Positions 1 to 5,968 are shown, counted from the first letter of the stretch. The stretch is 8,718 nucleotides of DNA from Deltaproteobacteria bacterium (GCA_019309665.1 JAFDFV010000053.1:1-8718), one strand, 5' to 3'. Translations and numbers: made by a program. The notes: generated by a model not told the origin, from the letters alone.

Positions 1-119
1 TCGGACTGATAAGAACGAAGCGCCATGACAAAGATTGAAAAAACAGAGAGAATAAACAAGACTATGGTGTCATTATGTTGCTCTTGGCTCTTGCACGGTA
101 AAATATTACGGATTGCGAC

Positions 120-179
120 ATGGCACGTCCACTCAGAATAGAGTACCCTGAAGAAAAGGGTCAAGCCGCCTATGTTTAG
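120..179 (+). pseudogene. Remnant of the start of a REP-associated tyrosine transposase (RAYT, Y1_Tnp)
   Basis: An ATG at 120 opens a 19-codon frame whose first ten residues are MARPLRIEYP. This is the very characteristic N-terminus of REP-associated tyrosine transposases, where it is normally followed by G-A-x-Y-H-V and some 200-300 more residues. Here the similarity stops after the proline, and the frame ends at TAG 177-179. The catalytic His-x-His and Tyr regions are absent, so this can only be a relic. The match is from memory of the family signature, not a search. Confidence 0.55.
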
Positions 180-226
180 TTTAACCCTTGGTGATAAGCG
201 ATAAGAGTAAAATGTAGATATGACCC
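158..226. repeat. GGGTCA...TGACCC inverted ends next to the transposase remnant
   Basis: GGGTCA at 158-163 and its reverse complement TGACCC at 221-226 bracket 57 bases just after the transposase relic. An inner pair, GGGTCAA 158-164 and TTAACCC 181-187, can also form an imperfect stem. The segment could be the residual end of the deleted transposase element or a small element it mobilised. Six-base ends are short, so chance is possible. Apart from these pieces and the promoter near 304, nothing else is recognisable in positions 1-362. Confidence 0.3.
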
Positions 227-303
227 TATCGCCAAAGAGTTTCGAGGATTAAAAAAATCTGATGTAAATAAAAAGGATTGCGGTAAAAATATATTAAAAT
301 CGG

Positions 304-343
304 TTGACATAAGCGTAAATGCGGTGTACACATAAAGTGTACT
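304..343 (+). promoter_or_regulatory. Promoter and candidate operator of the Phd-VapC toxin-antitoxin operon
   Basis: A perfect -35 box TTGACA lies at 304-309. A modest -10 candidate (TACACA, 327-332) follows after 17 bases. Overlapping the -10 is the palindrome GTGTACAC (324-331) with core TGTACA at 325-330, and a near copy TGTACT lies at 338-343, 13 bp away centre to centre. TGTACA cores in two closely spaced copies are the known operator pattern of YefM-YoeB-type systems, so autorepression by the antitoxin or its complex is likely. Confidence 0.6.
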
Positions 344-362
344 ATTAATTATGGAGGCCATT

Positions 363-596
363 ATGTTGGAAGTCAATGTTAAGGATGCCCGTAGCAATTT
401 TAGTTCATTGCTTGATAAAGTTGAGCGAGGCGAGGAGATTATTATAAAACGTCATGGTAAAAAGATCGCATGTCTTGTTTCATTAGGTGTCAAAGACCGG
501 CTCCCAAGGCTTAATAAATTTCGATCTTCTGTTAAGATAACCGGAAAACCATTGAGCAAAGTTGTGACTGATTTAAGAGATGGGGAGCGGTACTGA
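363..596 (+). CDS. Type II toxin-antitoxin system antitoxin, Phd/YefM family
   Basis: This 77-residue protein begins with the Phd/YefM N-terminal DNA-binding fold: the opening N-V-K-D-A-R-S-N-F-S-S-L-L-D-K-V is the typical 'ARsnf..ll..v' helix, followed by G-E-E-I-I-I-K-R-H-G-K (residues 23-33), the 'gE.v.itrhGkpva' strand pair. The N-terminal half should dimerise and bind the operator. The basic C-terminal tail should be disordered until it wraps the toxin. The start at 363 is preferred over the in-frame ATG at 351 because GGAGG (353-357) then sits five bases upstream and the family's usual first residues follow directly. The stop TGA overlaps the toxin ATG by one base (TGATG), implying translational coupling. 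It pairs with a PIN-domain toxin rather than Doc or YoeB, a combination common in Phd-VapC loci. Confidence 0.88.
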   Translation: MLEVNVKDARSNFSSLLDKVERGEEIIIKRHGKKIACLVSLGVKDRLPRLNKFRSSVKITGKPLSKVVTDLRDGERY

Positions 597-1024
597 TGGT
601 ATATTTTGATACAAGTGTTTTAGTTGCCTATTATTGCCCTGAACCTATTAGTGGGCAGGTAGAAAAGAAGATAAGAAAGATAAAACAACCGGCAATCAGC
701 CCATTGACTGAAGTAGAGTTTGTTTCGGCAATTTCAAGAAAAATCCGGGAAAAGGGTTTGTCCCGGGAAGATGGCAATAGAGTAATTGGTCGATTTCAGT
801 CACACATTAAAAATAGATTGTTCAGATGGATTCCAGTTGAACACCAGCATTTTCAAATGGCAAAAAACTGGATCTCTCAATTCAATACCCCTCTCAGGAC
901 ATTAGATGCTCTCCATCTTGCTATTACGTCCATAAACAATTTAAATTTATTTACTGCGGATTTCAAACTTGCAGAATCAGCAAGGCTTTTTGGAGTTGAA
1001 GTGTCCATGATTGGGAACACATAA
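596..1024 (+). CDS. vapC: VapC-family toxin, PIN-domain ribonuclease
   Basis: This 142-residue PIN-domain protein has the usual VapC length. The acidic metal-binding set is complete: D5 in the opening Y-F-D-T-S-V-L-V strand, E41 in T-E-V-E-F, D104 in L-R-T-L-D-A-L-H-L-A, and D122 in F-T-A-D-F-K-L-A. VapC toxins are Mg2+-dependent endoribonucleases that cut tRNA or rRNA and arrest translation; the exact target cannot be read from the sequence. The start ATG overlaps the antitoxin stop, so toxin synthesis should depend on antitoxin translation. With all four catalytic acids present the toxin is probably functional. The gene ends 42 bases before the end of the convergent ATPase gene, and no clear terminator hairpin is seen in that gap. 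Confidence 0.9.
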   Translation: MVYFDTSVLVAYYCPEPISGQVEKKIRKIKQPAISPLTEVEFVSAISRKIREKGLSREDGNRVIGRFQSHIKNRLFRWIPVEHQHFQMAKNWISQFNTPLRTLDALHLAITSINNLNLFTADFKLAESARLFGVEVSMIGNT

Positions 1025-1066
1025 CGGGCCTGCTTTTGCCTTTTGAATGACGCATTGCGCAAATGG

Positions 1067-2287
1067 TTATGCAAAAAATCTTGAAGCGGAGATCTGGTAA
1101 AGACCGTTCTCTCTTTTTTCGGCAATATTCTCCTGTCTGACAACCTGAACAAAAGAAATGCCTCCCAATGTATTCCTGTTCTTGCGATGATGATAATCTA
1201 TGACTGAACGGGAAAGTTTAGCTTCAACCATTAACCATGGCTCCTTGTCCCGCAGTATCAGGAAATCGGTTTCCCTGCCATCACGGTCGCGTAGAAAATG
1301 CAAGTCAAAATTGCCGATTCCTGCATCTGTCCAAAGTTCCAAAAGCGTTTTAAGCTCAACCGCTATATAGTTTTCAAATTGTGCAGCAGGATCATTTATT
1401 CTTGTCCAGTCAAAAAAATACACTTTGTTTTCCTTGGTCAGGGATCGGGCAATTTTTTTAGAATATGGCGAAATCCTGAATATCAAGTATCCCAGTTCCA
1501 TAGCCTTCAGGTAGTTGGAGACTGTGGCAAAACTGCATTTAATATTTGCAGTCAAGGAATTTATAGATAAAGGCGAAGCAATTTTTGAGGGAAGCAGGTA
1601 CATGAGAGTGGCAATATTTTCAAGCTCCTGAATCCTGGTCAAATCCCTCATGTCTTCGCGAATAAGTCTGTCAACATAGTCAGTTCGCCACTTGTTGTGA
1701 AAACGAACAGAAGTAGAAAGCAGGGGTTCCGGGAATCCACTAAACCGCAACAATGCGGAAAGCTCTTTTTCTTTATATGTTGGGTGATCCAGTTTTTGCA
1801 TTATCCAGTCGTCTGCATCTGCCGGAGGCTCAAGAAAAGATTTGCCTGTCAGTTCTCTTAAGGTAACAGGATTCAGACGAAAGGTAAAATATCTGCCTGC
1901 CAGACTGTCGCCGCTTTTACGCATCATATCAAGCCTGGCAGATCCGGTAACTATAAAGCCGTTTTCTTCTCCAAAAGAATCAAAAAAATCTTTCAGGACA
2001 TTTTTCCATTCAGGATACTTGTGAATTTCATCCATACATAGCCATCGCCTTCCATTTGATGGCTTTACATTGTATAATTCTCGAACGAAAAAATGATAGT
2101 CAGCTATATACCGGTCCCTTGTTTTACGGTCATCCCAGTTATAATAAAGCTTCAGGCAGTTCTGTTTTTTGAGGAATTCCTTTGCAGCAGTTGTCTTTCC
2201 GGTTTGCCGAGGGCCGATAATAAAACGCATCTGCCGCCCGAAATCTCTGGAAAAGGCGATTTTGCTGATATGTCGTTTAATCATCAT
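1067..2287 (-). CDS. AAA_14/DUF4143-family ATPase
   Basis: This 406-residue protein is a complete member of the AAA_14 plus DUF4143 family. The Walker A motif is G-P-R-Q-T-G-K-T (25-32), Walker B ends in M-D-E-I-H (85-89), and a sensor-like T-G-S-A-R is at 114-118. S-L-A-G-R-Y-F (128-134) is also typical. The C-terminal DUF4143 part resembles a PD-(D/E)xK nuclease core, with E-T-D ending at 341 and E-A-K at 355-357. The cellular function of this family is not established. These genes are often scattered accessory genes, fitting the toxin-antitoxin locus next door. Two ATGs open the frame and there is no good Shine-Dalgarno sequence (upstream is ATCATCCAA), so initiation may be weak or regulated. 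A perfect palindrome lies 54 bases upstream of the start. Confidence 0.88.
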   Translation of the reverse strand: MMIKRHISKIAFSRDFGRQMRFIIGPRQTGKTTAAKEFLKKQNCLKLYYNWDDRKTRDRYIADYHFFVRELYNVKPSNGRRWLCMDEIHKYPEWKNVLKDFFDSFGEENGFIVTGSARLDMMRKSGDSLAGRYFTFRLNPVTLRELTGKSFLEPPADADDWIMQKLDHPTYKEKELSALLRFSGFPEPLLSTSVRFHNKWRTDYVDRLIREDMRDLTRIQELENIATLMYLLPSKIASPLSINSLTANIKCSFATVSNYLKAMELGYLIFRISPYSKKIARSLTKENKVYFFDWTRINDPAAQFENYIAVELKTLLELWTDAGIGNFDLHFLRDRDGRETDFLILRDKEPWLMVEAKLSRSVIDYHHRKNRNTLGGISFVQVVRQENIAEKRENGLYQISASRFFA

Positions 2288-2341
2288 TTGGATGATTTAT
2301 ATTGTTTCAAGGGAAGAATCAAGGCTTTTTTTGATAACACA

Positions 2342-2365
2342 TTAAATTTGCCATGGCAAATTTAA
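2342..2365. promoter_or_regulatory. Perfect 24-bp palindrome, candidate operator of the ATPase gene
   Basis: Positions 2342-2365 are a perfect palindrome with half-site TTAAATTTGCCA, and pairing breaks at 2341/2366. On the - strand a -35-like TAGACA (2386-2381) and a -10-like TAAATT (2364-2359), 16 bases apart, overlap it. A dimeric repressor bound here would block the ATPase promoter. No DNA-binding domain was recognised in the ATPase, so autoregulation is only a guess. With no loop and no T-run it is unlikely to be a terminator. Confidence 0.55.
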
Positions 2366-2417
2366 CTACATATAAAATATTGTCTATTCTCGTTTCGGTA
2401 AGTTATGGTGGTGGTTG

Positions 2418-2490
2418 TGGGGACTACAGGGGCAGTACAGGGATAGAGACGCAAAGCTATGGGATGCTGGTGAAAGGTTGATATATGGCC
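2418..2490 (+). promoter_or_regulatory. Possible degenerate c-di-GMP-I (GEMM) riboswitch-like patch
   Basis: GACGCAAAGC at 2448-2457 is the most conserved segment of GEMM c-di-GMP-I aptamers. It is preceded by a CAGGGGCA stretch and followed by CTATGGG and a later TATGGCC, in roughly the expected order. However, the GNRA-capped P1b hairpin normally upstream is not evident, the distal GGGTTGCC-type strand is poorly matched, and no convincing + strand gene follows. It is either a decayed aptamer or a chance match. This lies in the 616-base stretch 2288-2903, which has no intact gene. Confidence 0.2.
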
Positions 2491-2696
2491 TCATTTGTTC
2501 GATGAAGAGCCATAACACGAAAAAAAGAAGAAGCAAAAATGCAAAGGAACGTAACAAATGTCTCAGGGATAGTTTACACTTCAAATAGGCCTGCAGGTTC
2601 ACCTTTTAAGCGTTCTATTCGGACTCCTTTCAGCCTGCATAAGAAAAATCAGGAAAAATATGGAAAACATTCCTGACTGAACAAAAAATATTCTTT

Positions 2697-2819
2697 ACTT
2701 TCATAAAAACAGCGTACTGCATGATAAGTTCAAAAAATCTTAAGATTGGAATGAAGGTACGTTTCGTGGAAGAATTAGGAGAAAAGGGGGCCCAGGCCAG
2801 CACCGTGAAAGTTAAATAG
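2697..2819 (+). pseudogene. Duplicated, frameshifted 3' end of the HPF-cold-shock gene
   Basis: From about 2697 to 2836 the sequence closely follows positions 5687-5825, the last 40 codons of the hibernation-factor gene and a few bases beyond its stop. Hand alignment shows roughly nine of ten bases identical, with long exact runs such as tcataaaaacagcgtactg (2701-2719). One extra A in the run at 2732-2737 shifts the frame after the equivalent of residue 148 of the intact protein, so even the residual cold-shock domain is broken. The upstream two-thirds of the gene, including the whole S30AE domain, is absent. After the TAG at 2817-2819 the copy keeps similarity for about 17 bases, then shows AAGGAG and an ATG at 2839 opening a frame of only 24 codons. 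Confidence 0.85.
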
Positions 2820-2903
2820 GAAACATAAGGAGTATAAAATGTCCCCCTTGTCCCGCATCATACTGATTTGCAAAATGGACGTCACCAAACTTCCGCAACG
2901 CCA

Positions 2904-3590
2904 TCAAAGTTGAGATGACAGTAATACTTTCAAGCCGGCAATTTTGACCAAACCCCGATGATACCCGCGCGGAAAAAGTCTCTCAAGCTCGTCCAGTTCG
3001 ATCTGATTCGCCTCACAGCACTCGTATAATGTTGGAACGGAATTATTTTTTTTGAAGTTATCTCGGAGATAATAAATTAGTTTCCAGTGCTTATCGGTCA
3101 ATCCGCCCTCTATTTCATCTGCCCCGTGTATAGCAAAATTCTCATCCCATTCCAAAGGATCTGCCAAAAATCCAACCACATCTACTCGATAAAGCTTTTC
3201 CTTTGGTTTAGGCCGTGCTTTTTCATAATCGGCTTTCAGCCAGGATACGGCCGTCTCTCCACCATAATAATTCACGATACGATCCCTATAAGTTATGCCT
3301 GCAAGCTTACAGGCGCCTCTCATATATCCTGTTGGGAAAAGCTCTTTCATGCCTTTAATTGACAATCCATTTGCCCTGCAGGTTTCATATACCAAAGGGC
3401 ACACCCCTTTTTGCTTAAAAGAGTCTCTAACAAAACGAATAACTTTCCAATGATTCTCGGTCAAGCCATTGGGTATATAAAGGTTTGGCGCTGTTCCAAT
3501 TGCAAAGTTTTCATCCCATTCCTCGAAATTACTCAGAAAATTTTGATCATCAACATTATAATTCTTACCATGAAATGAAAAAATCTTCAT
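2904..3590 (-). CDS. Tandem DsrC/TusE-like protein (two fused domains, redox-cysteine deficient)
   Basis: This 228-residue protein has two copies of the DsrC/TusE/RspA fold, at about 1-106 and 132-224. Each carries the family's landmarks: F-L-x4-E-W-D-E-N-F-A-I (18-31 and 141-154), L-T-[ED]-x-H-W-K-[VL]-I (43-51, 164-172), and L-F-P-[TR]-G-Y-x-R-G followed by K-[LI]-A-G (84-98, 205-219). In DsrC the functional cysteines are CysB within the G-A-C-K loop and CysA next to the C-terminus; they carry sulfur as a trisulfide in dissimilatory sulfur metabolism. Here only domain 1 keeps CysB (C94). V215 replaces it in domain 2, and neither copy has CysA. A regulatory or scaffolding role like that proposed for RspA-type relatives seems more likely than sulfur transfer. 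The start at 3590 was chosen over an ATG at 3659 because AAAGGAG lies just upstream and DsrC homology begins there. Confidence 0.85.
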   Translation of the reverse strand: MKIFSFHGKNYNVDDQNFLSNFEEWDENFAIGTAPNLYIPNGLTENHWKVIRFVRDSFKQKGVCPLVYETCRANGLSIKGMKELFPTGYMRGACKLAGITYRDRIVNYYGGETAVSWLKADYEKARPKPKEKLYRVDVVGFLADPLEWDENFAIHGADEIEGGLTDKHWKLIYYLRDNFKKNNSVPTLYECCEANQIELDELERLFPRGYHRGLVKIAGLKVLLSSQL

Positions 3591-3742
3591 CCTAAACTCC
3601 TTTCTCGCAGGCCTGATAATCAATACAAGGAGTTGACCAGTTGATCTCAAAAGCCCCAAGACTGCAAAATTTAAGTAATAATATTAAATACATTTTAAAA
3701 CATATTTATTTTTCCCTGTTATTTTTACTTATTAATAAAAAT

Positions 3743-3765
3743 ATTATATGTCAACATTTTGTTGA
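3743..3765 (-). promoter_or_regulatory. Candidate promoter and inverted repeat upstream of the tandem DsrC-like gene
   Basis: Reading the - strand, a perfect TATAAT (3748-3743) lies about 150 bases upstream of the gene start. Immediately before it is TTGACA (3754-3749), too close to serve as the -35 for that -10, and an inverted repeat TCAACA-TTT-TGTTGA (3751-3765). If TATAAT is the -10, the inverted repeat occupies the -35 to -10 spacer, where an activator or repressor could act. The leader would be long and AT-rich. Promoter choice is uncertain. The flanking stretch 3591-3889 holds no recognisable gene. Confidence 0.3.
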
Positions 3766-3889
3766 AGTATTTTTTCTGTTGATATGAATAGAAATCTCAA
3801 CGCGATGCTGACCGGCTGGGGTTGAGTGCCAGCAAAATTCCAGTCGGCGTCCAGCACCTAATCAACTACGACATCAAATACCGCAAATT

Positions 3890-4306
3890 TTATACAATGC
3901 TATCTCCCCACTCTTTAGAGAGATCATGTTCAATTTTCAGGTGGTCGAGAACCCTTGCAATTACAGTATCAACAAGGTCAGAAATGTTTTGCGGGTTTGA
4001 ATAAAACGAGGGGGATGGAGGCATGATGGTTGCGCCGGCCTTGGTTGCCACATACATGTTCTTCAAATGGATAATGTTTAAAGGAGTCTCCCGTGGCAAC
4101 AGGATCAACGGACGCTTTTCTTTGAGATTTACATCAGCAGCCCTGTGAATGAGGTTGTCTGCTATACCGGCTGCAATTGCTCTAAGTGTTTTCATCGAGC
4201 ATGGGGCAATAACCATGCCGTCATTCCTGAATGACCCGCTTGCAGGGACAACTTTCGGGACGCTCATTAGTTTATAAGTTTCTATTTTTTTAGACTCCGG
4301 CAACAT
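3890..4306 (-). pseudogene. ubiX: N-terminally truncated UbiX-type flavin prenyltransferase
   Basis: The 138-codon frame matches the C-terminal two-thirds of UbiX/Pad1 flavin prenyltransferases: [20 protein letters not shown] (22-41), [13 protein letters not shown] (55-67), P-R-E-T-P-L, P-P-S-P-S-F-Y and R-V-L-D-H-L all appear in order. UbiX makes the prenylated FMN cofactor of UbiD decarboxylases and is normally about 190 residues. Roughly the first 65-70 residues, including the glycine-rich G-x-S-G-A-S flavin-binding loop, are missing. In frame, a TAG lies just four codons before the nominal ATG, and that ATG sits in the loop of a perfect hairpin, so it is not a natural start. The retained part has no internal stop, suggesting recent loss. 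No UbiD gene is in the window. Confidence 0.8.
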
Positions 4307-4351
4307 CTGCCGGAGCTACAGGGCAGGCAGGATTAACCCTCCAGAGGCGGG
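4295..4351. repeat. Two adjacent GC-rich hairpins at the UbiX breakpoint
   Basis: CTCCGGCA (4295-4302) and TGCCGGAG (4308-4315) form a perfect 8-bp stem with a five-base loop. CCCTCC (4337-4342) and GGCGGG (4346-4351) form a second, imperfect stem. The T-run at 4284-4290 lies on the wrong side of the first stem for a + strand terminator and reads as A's on the - strand, so simple termination does not explain it. Placed exactly where UbiX similarity stops, the pair could be a small REP- or MITE-like element or its footprint. Confidence 0.45.
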
Positions 4352-4412
4352 CAAGTATGATTTTCAGGATTATTTTTCGCATTATGTGGTACTAAGCTTA
4401 TGAAAGAGTGAT

Positions 4413-5255
4413 TTGCCAGACGTCCTTGCTGATCCGGTCCATGCTAATTCCAATGTCCATAAATGCAGATATTTTTTTGCAACATCGGGGCAAACCTTAC
4501 AAACTTACTATTTGTTTTTTGATCAACAAGTTGTTATAAATGAGATATTTGCACGGCTTCTGAGGCTGGAATCTGATTGGCAGGTTCTTAAAGAGCGGGA
4601 TATTGAGTTGGAAGAAGAGGCTCAAAAGGCTGATGAAACGAGTCTTTTCGACCAGTTGGATAAACTTGAAAGGGATGAGATCGAAGATATCGATCTGGCG
4701 TTGTGCAGAGTTGCCGCGGGGAGTTACGGGATCTGTGAAAGCTGCGAGAAGCTGATCTCGTTGAAACGGCTGGAAGCACTCCCGGCCACTCTCCTGTGCC
4801 GCAGATGCGCTCGAAGGTATGGGGAAAAACAAAAAAAGCTACCTCGCGCCAGGGAGGTGATTACCTGTGCGGAACTGCCGGATGAATACAAGAATCTGAC
4901 CAACGAAGAACTGCAGATGGTGATTCTTGAGCATCTCCGCAATGACGGTAGAGTCGATCGGGAAGAACTCGAAGTCTCTTGCCGGAACGGAGTAGTTTAC
5001 CTGGAAGGTGTTGTACCAAGCGAGAACGAGCACCAGATTCTGTTGCGAATCCTGACCGACCTTATGGGCTTTGCATCTGTTGTCGATCTCCTGGAAATCA
5101 ATGAATTGATATGGGAACGGGATGACCGCGCTCGAGGCAAAGCGGCTTTTAGACCCAGTGCCGATGTAAATGAAATCAGCGATGATGTGTTTGAATCCCA
5201 GGAAAAGGAAAGCCCCTACATGTTTTCCGACCGGCCGCCGGCGGAAAAAGAATGA
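4413..5255 (+). CDS. DksA/TraR-type zinc-finger protein fused to a BON domain
   Basis: Read from a TTG at 4413 the protein has 280 residues. A charged, probably coiled-coil helical region (about 44-95) leads into a four-cysteine zinc finger: C108-E-S-C111 and C129-R-R-C132, flanked by G-S-Y-G-I-C and L-K-R-L-E-A-L-P-A-T, the classic TraR/DksA signature. Residues about 163-230 look like a BON domain (E-E-L-Q-M-V-I-L-E-H-L, then N-G-V-V-Y-L-E-G-V-V-P-S). DksA-type proteins bind RNA polymerase in its secondary channel; the BON part may bind a ligand or membrane. The start is unsure. The first 43 residues do not look like the family; TTG 4512 is an alternative; homology seems to begin at codon 42, an ATA that may once have been ATG. 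It ends 22 bases before the HPF-like gene, so the two are probably one operon. Confidence 0.82.
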   Translation: MPDVLADPVHANSNVHKCRYFFATSGQTLQTYYLFFDQQVVINEIFARLLRLESDWQVLKERDIELEEEAQKADETSLFDQLDKLERDEIEDIDLALCRVAAGSYGICESCEKLISLKRLEALPATLLCRRCARRYGEKQKKLPRAREVITCAELPDEYKNLTNEELQMVILEHLRNDGRVDREELEVSCRNGVVYLEGVVPSENEHQILLRILTDLMGFASVVDLLEINELIWERDDRARGKAAFRPSADVNEISDDVFESQEKESPYMFSDRPPAEKE

Positions 5256-5263
5256 TGACCTAC

Positions 5264-5270
5264 GAGGAGG
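5264..5270 (+). promoter_or_regulatory. Ribosome binding site deciding the HPF start
   Basis: GAGGAGG, seven bases before the ATG at 5278, is the strongest Shine-Dalgarno sequence in the right half of the window. It fixes the start of the hibernation factor against the longer alternative at 5170. Confidence 0.8.
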
Positions 5271-5277
5271 AAATACG

Positions 5278-5808
5278 ATGAAAATTCCATTGCAGATTAC
5301 TGCCCGTAACTTTGATCTTACCGAGACAATCGAAGACGCGATTCGCGAGAAAGCGCGAAAATTAGACCTCTTTTATGACCAGATCATGAGATGCAGAGTG
5401 CTGGTTGAGGCTCCTCATCGGCATCATCATAAGGGAGTATTGTTCAATACGCGGATCGAAATAACGGTACCTGGTAGAGAGATAGTGATAAAAAAAGAGC
5501 CCCATGAAGATCTTTATGTTTCCATAGGAGATGCCTTCCGTGCGGCACAAGCTCAGATTAAAGATTATGATAGAGAGCGGCGCAGGAAAGTTAAATACCA
5601 TGAAGAAATGCCTCGCGCCATTGTCAGCTCACTCTTTCCGGAAAGAGGTTACGGCTTTTTGGCCACACCGGACGGTCGAGAGTTTTATTTTCATAAAAAC
5701 AGCGTACTGGATGATAAGTTCAAAGTTCTTAAGGTTGGAATGAAGGTACGTTTCGTGGAAGAATTAGGAGAAAAGGGAGCCCAGGCCAGCACCGTAAAAA
5801 TTAAATAG
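5278..5808 (+). CDS. Ribosome hibernation factor (HPF/RaiA, S30AE domain) with C-terminal cold-shock domain
   Basis: This 176-residue protein starts at 5278, seven bases after a strong GAGGAGG (5264-5270). An ATG further upstream at 5170 would overlap the preceding gene and adds no homology. Residues 1-108 are an S30AE (HPF/RaiA) domain: opening I-P-L-Q-I-T-A-R-N-F, a helix ending K-L-D-L-F-Y-D, and D-L-Y-V-S-I-G-D-A-F with a basic tail R-E-R-R-R-K. Residues 112-176 form a cold-shock domain with RNP1-like R-G-Y-G-F-L (123-128) and RNP2-like F-Y-F-H-K-N-S-V (136-143). HPF proteins bind the 30S decoding centre and silence ribosomes in stress. The RNA-binding extension replaces the dimerising C-terminal domain of long HPF. 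Being downstream of a DksA-like gene fits joint control in slow growth. A broken copy of its 3' end lies at 2697-2819. Confidence 0.9.
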   Translation: MKIPLQITARNFDLTETIEDAIREKARKLDLFYDQIMRCRVLVEAPHRHHHKGVLFNTRIEITVPGREIVIKKEPHEDLYVSIGDAFRAAQAQIKDYDRERRRKVKYHEEMPRAIVSSLFPERGYGFLATPDGREFYFHKNSVLDDKFKVLKVGMKVRFVEELGEKGAQASTVKIK

Positions 5809-5968
5809 GAAATATGGGGGGTATAGGCACGCCCAGGGTAGAGGCCCATGTTGGGTATCGTATGGCGATAATCGATGCTCTAAAACCAATTGTTCAGCTC
5901 TTTGAACTGCCCTGCATACCTCTGACTGACTTAGACCCAATTCGCACCTACTCTTTTGGGGATAATGG

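Noticed and set aside
1025..1066. Possible bidirectional terminator between vapC and the ATPase gene
   Set aside because: Only short, imperfect pairings are visible and there is no stem followed by a T-run in either direction.
2502..2588. A 28-codon Lys/Arg-rich + strand frame after the riboswitch-like patch
   Set aside because: There is no ribosome binding site, and the basic composition follows from the A-rich sequence.
2384..2602. A 72-codon - strand frame with a hydrophobic stretch, starting at GTG
   Set aside because: It is antisense to an A-rich region, which automatically reads as Phe/Leu. It lacks a spaced ribosome binding site and overlaps the GEMM-like patch.
2839..2913. A 24-codon frame with AAGGAG upstream, after the hpf fragment
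   Set aside because: It is too short, resembles no known protein and runs into the 3' end of the tandem DsrC-like gene. It may be the vestige of a gene start.
3822..4004. A 60-codon + strand frame beginning upstream of the ubiX remnant
   Set aside because: Most of it is antisense to the ubiX coding region, and the part before 3890 resembles nothing recognisable.
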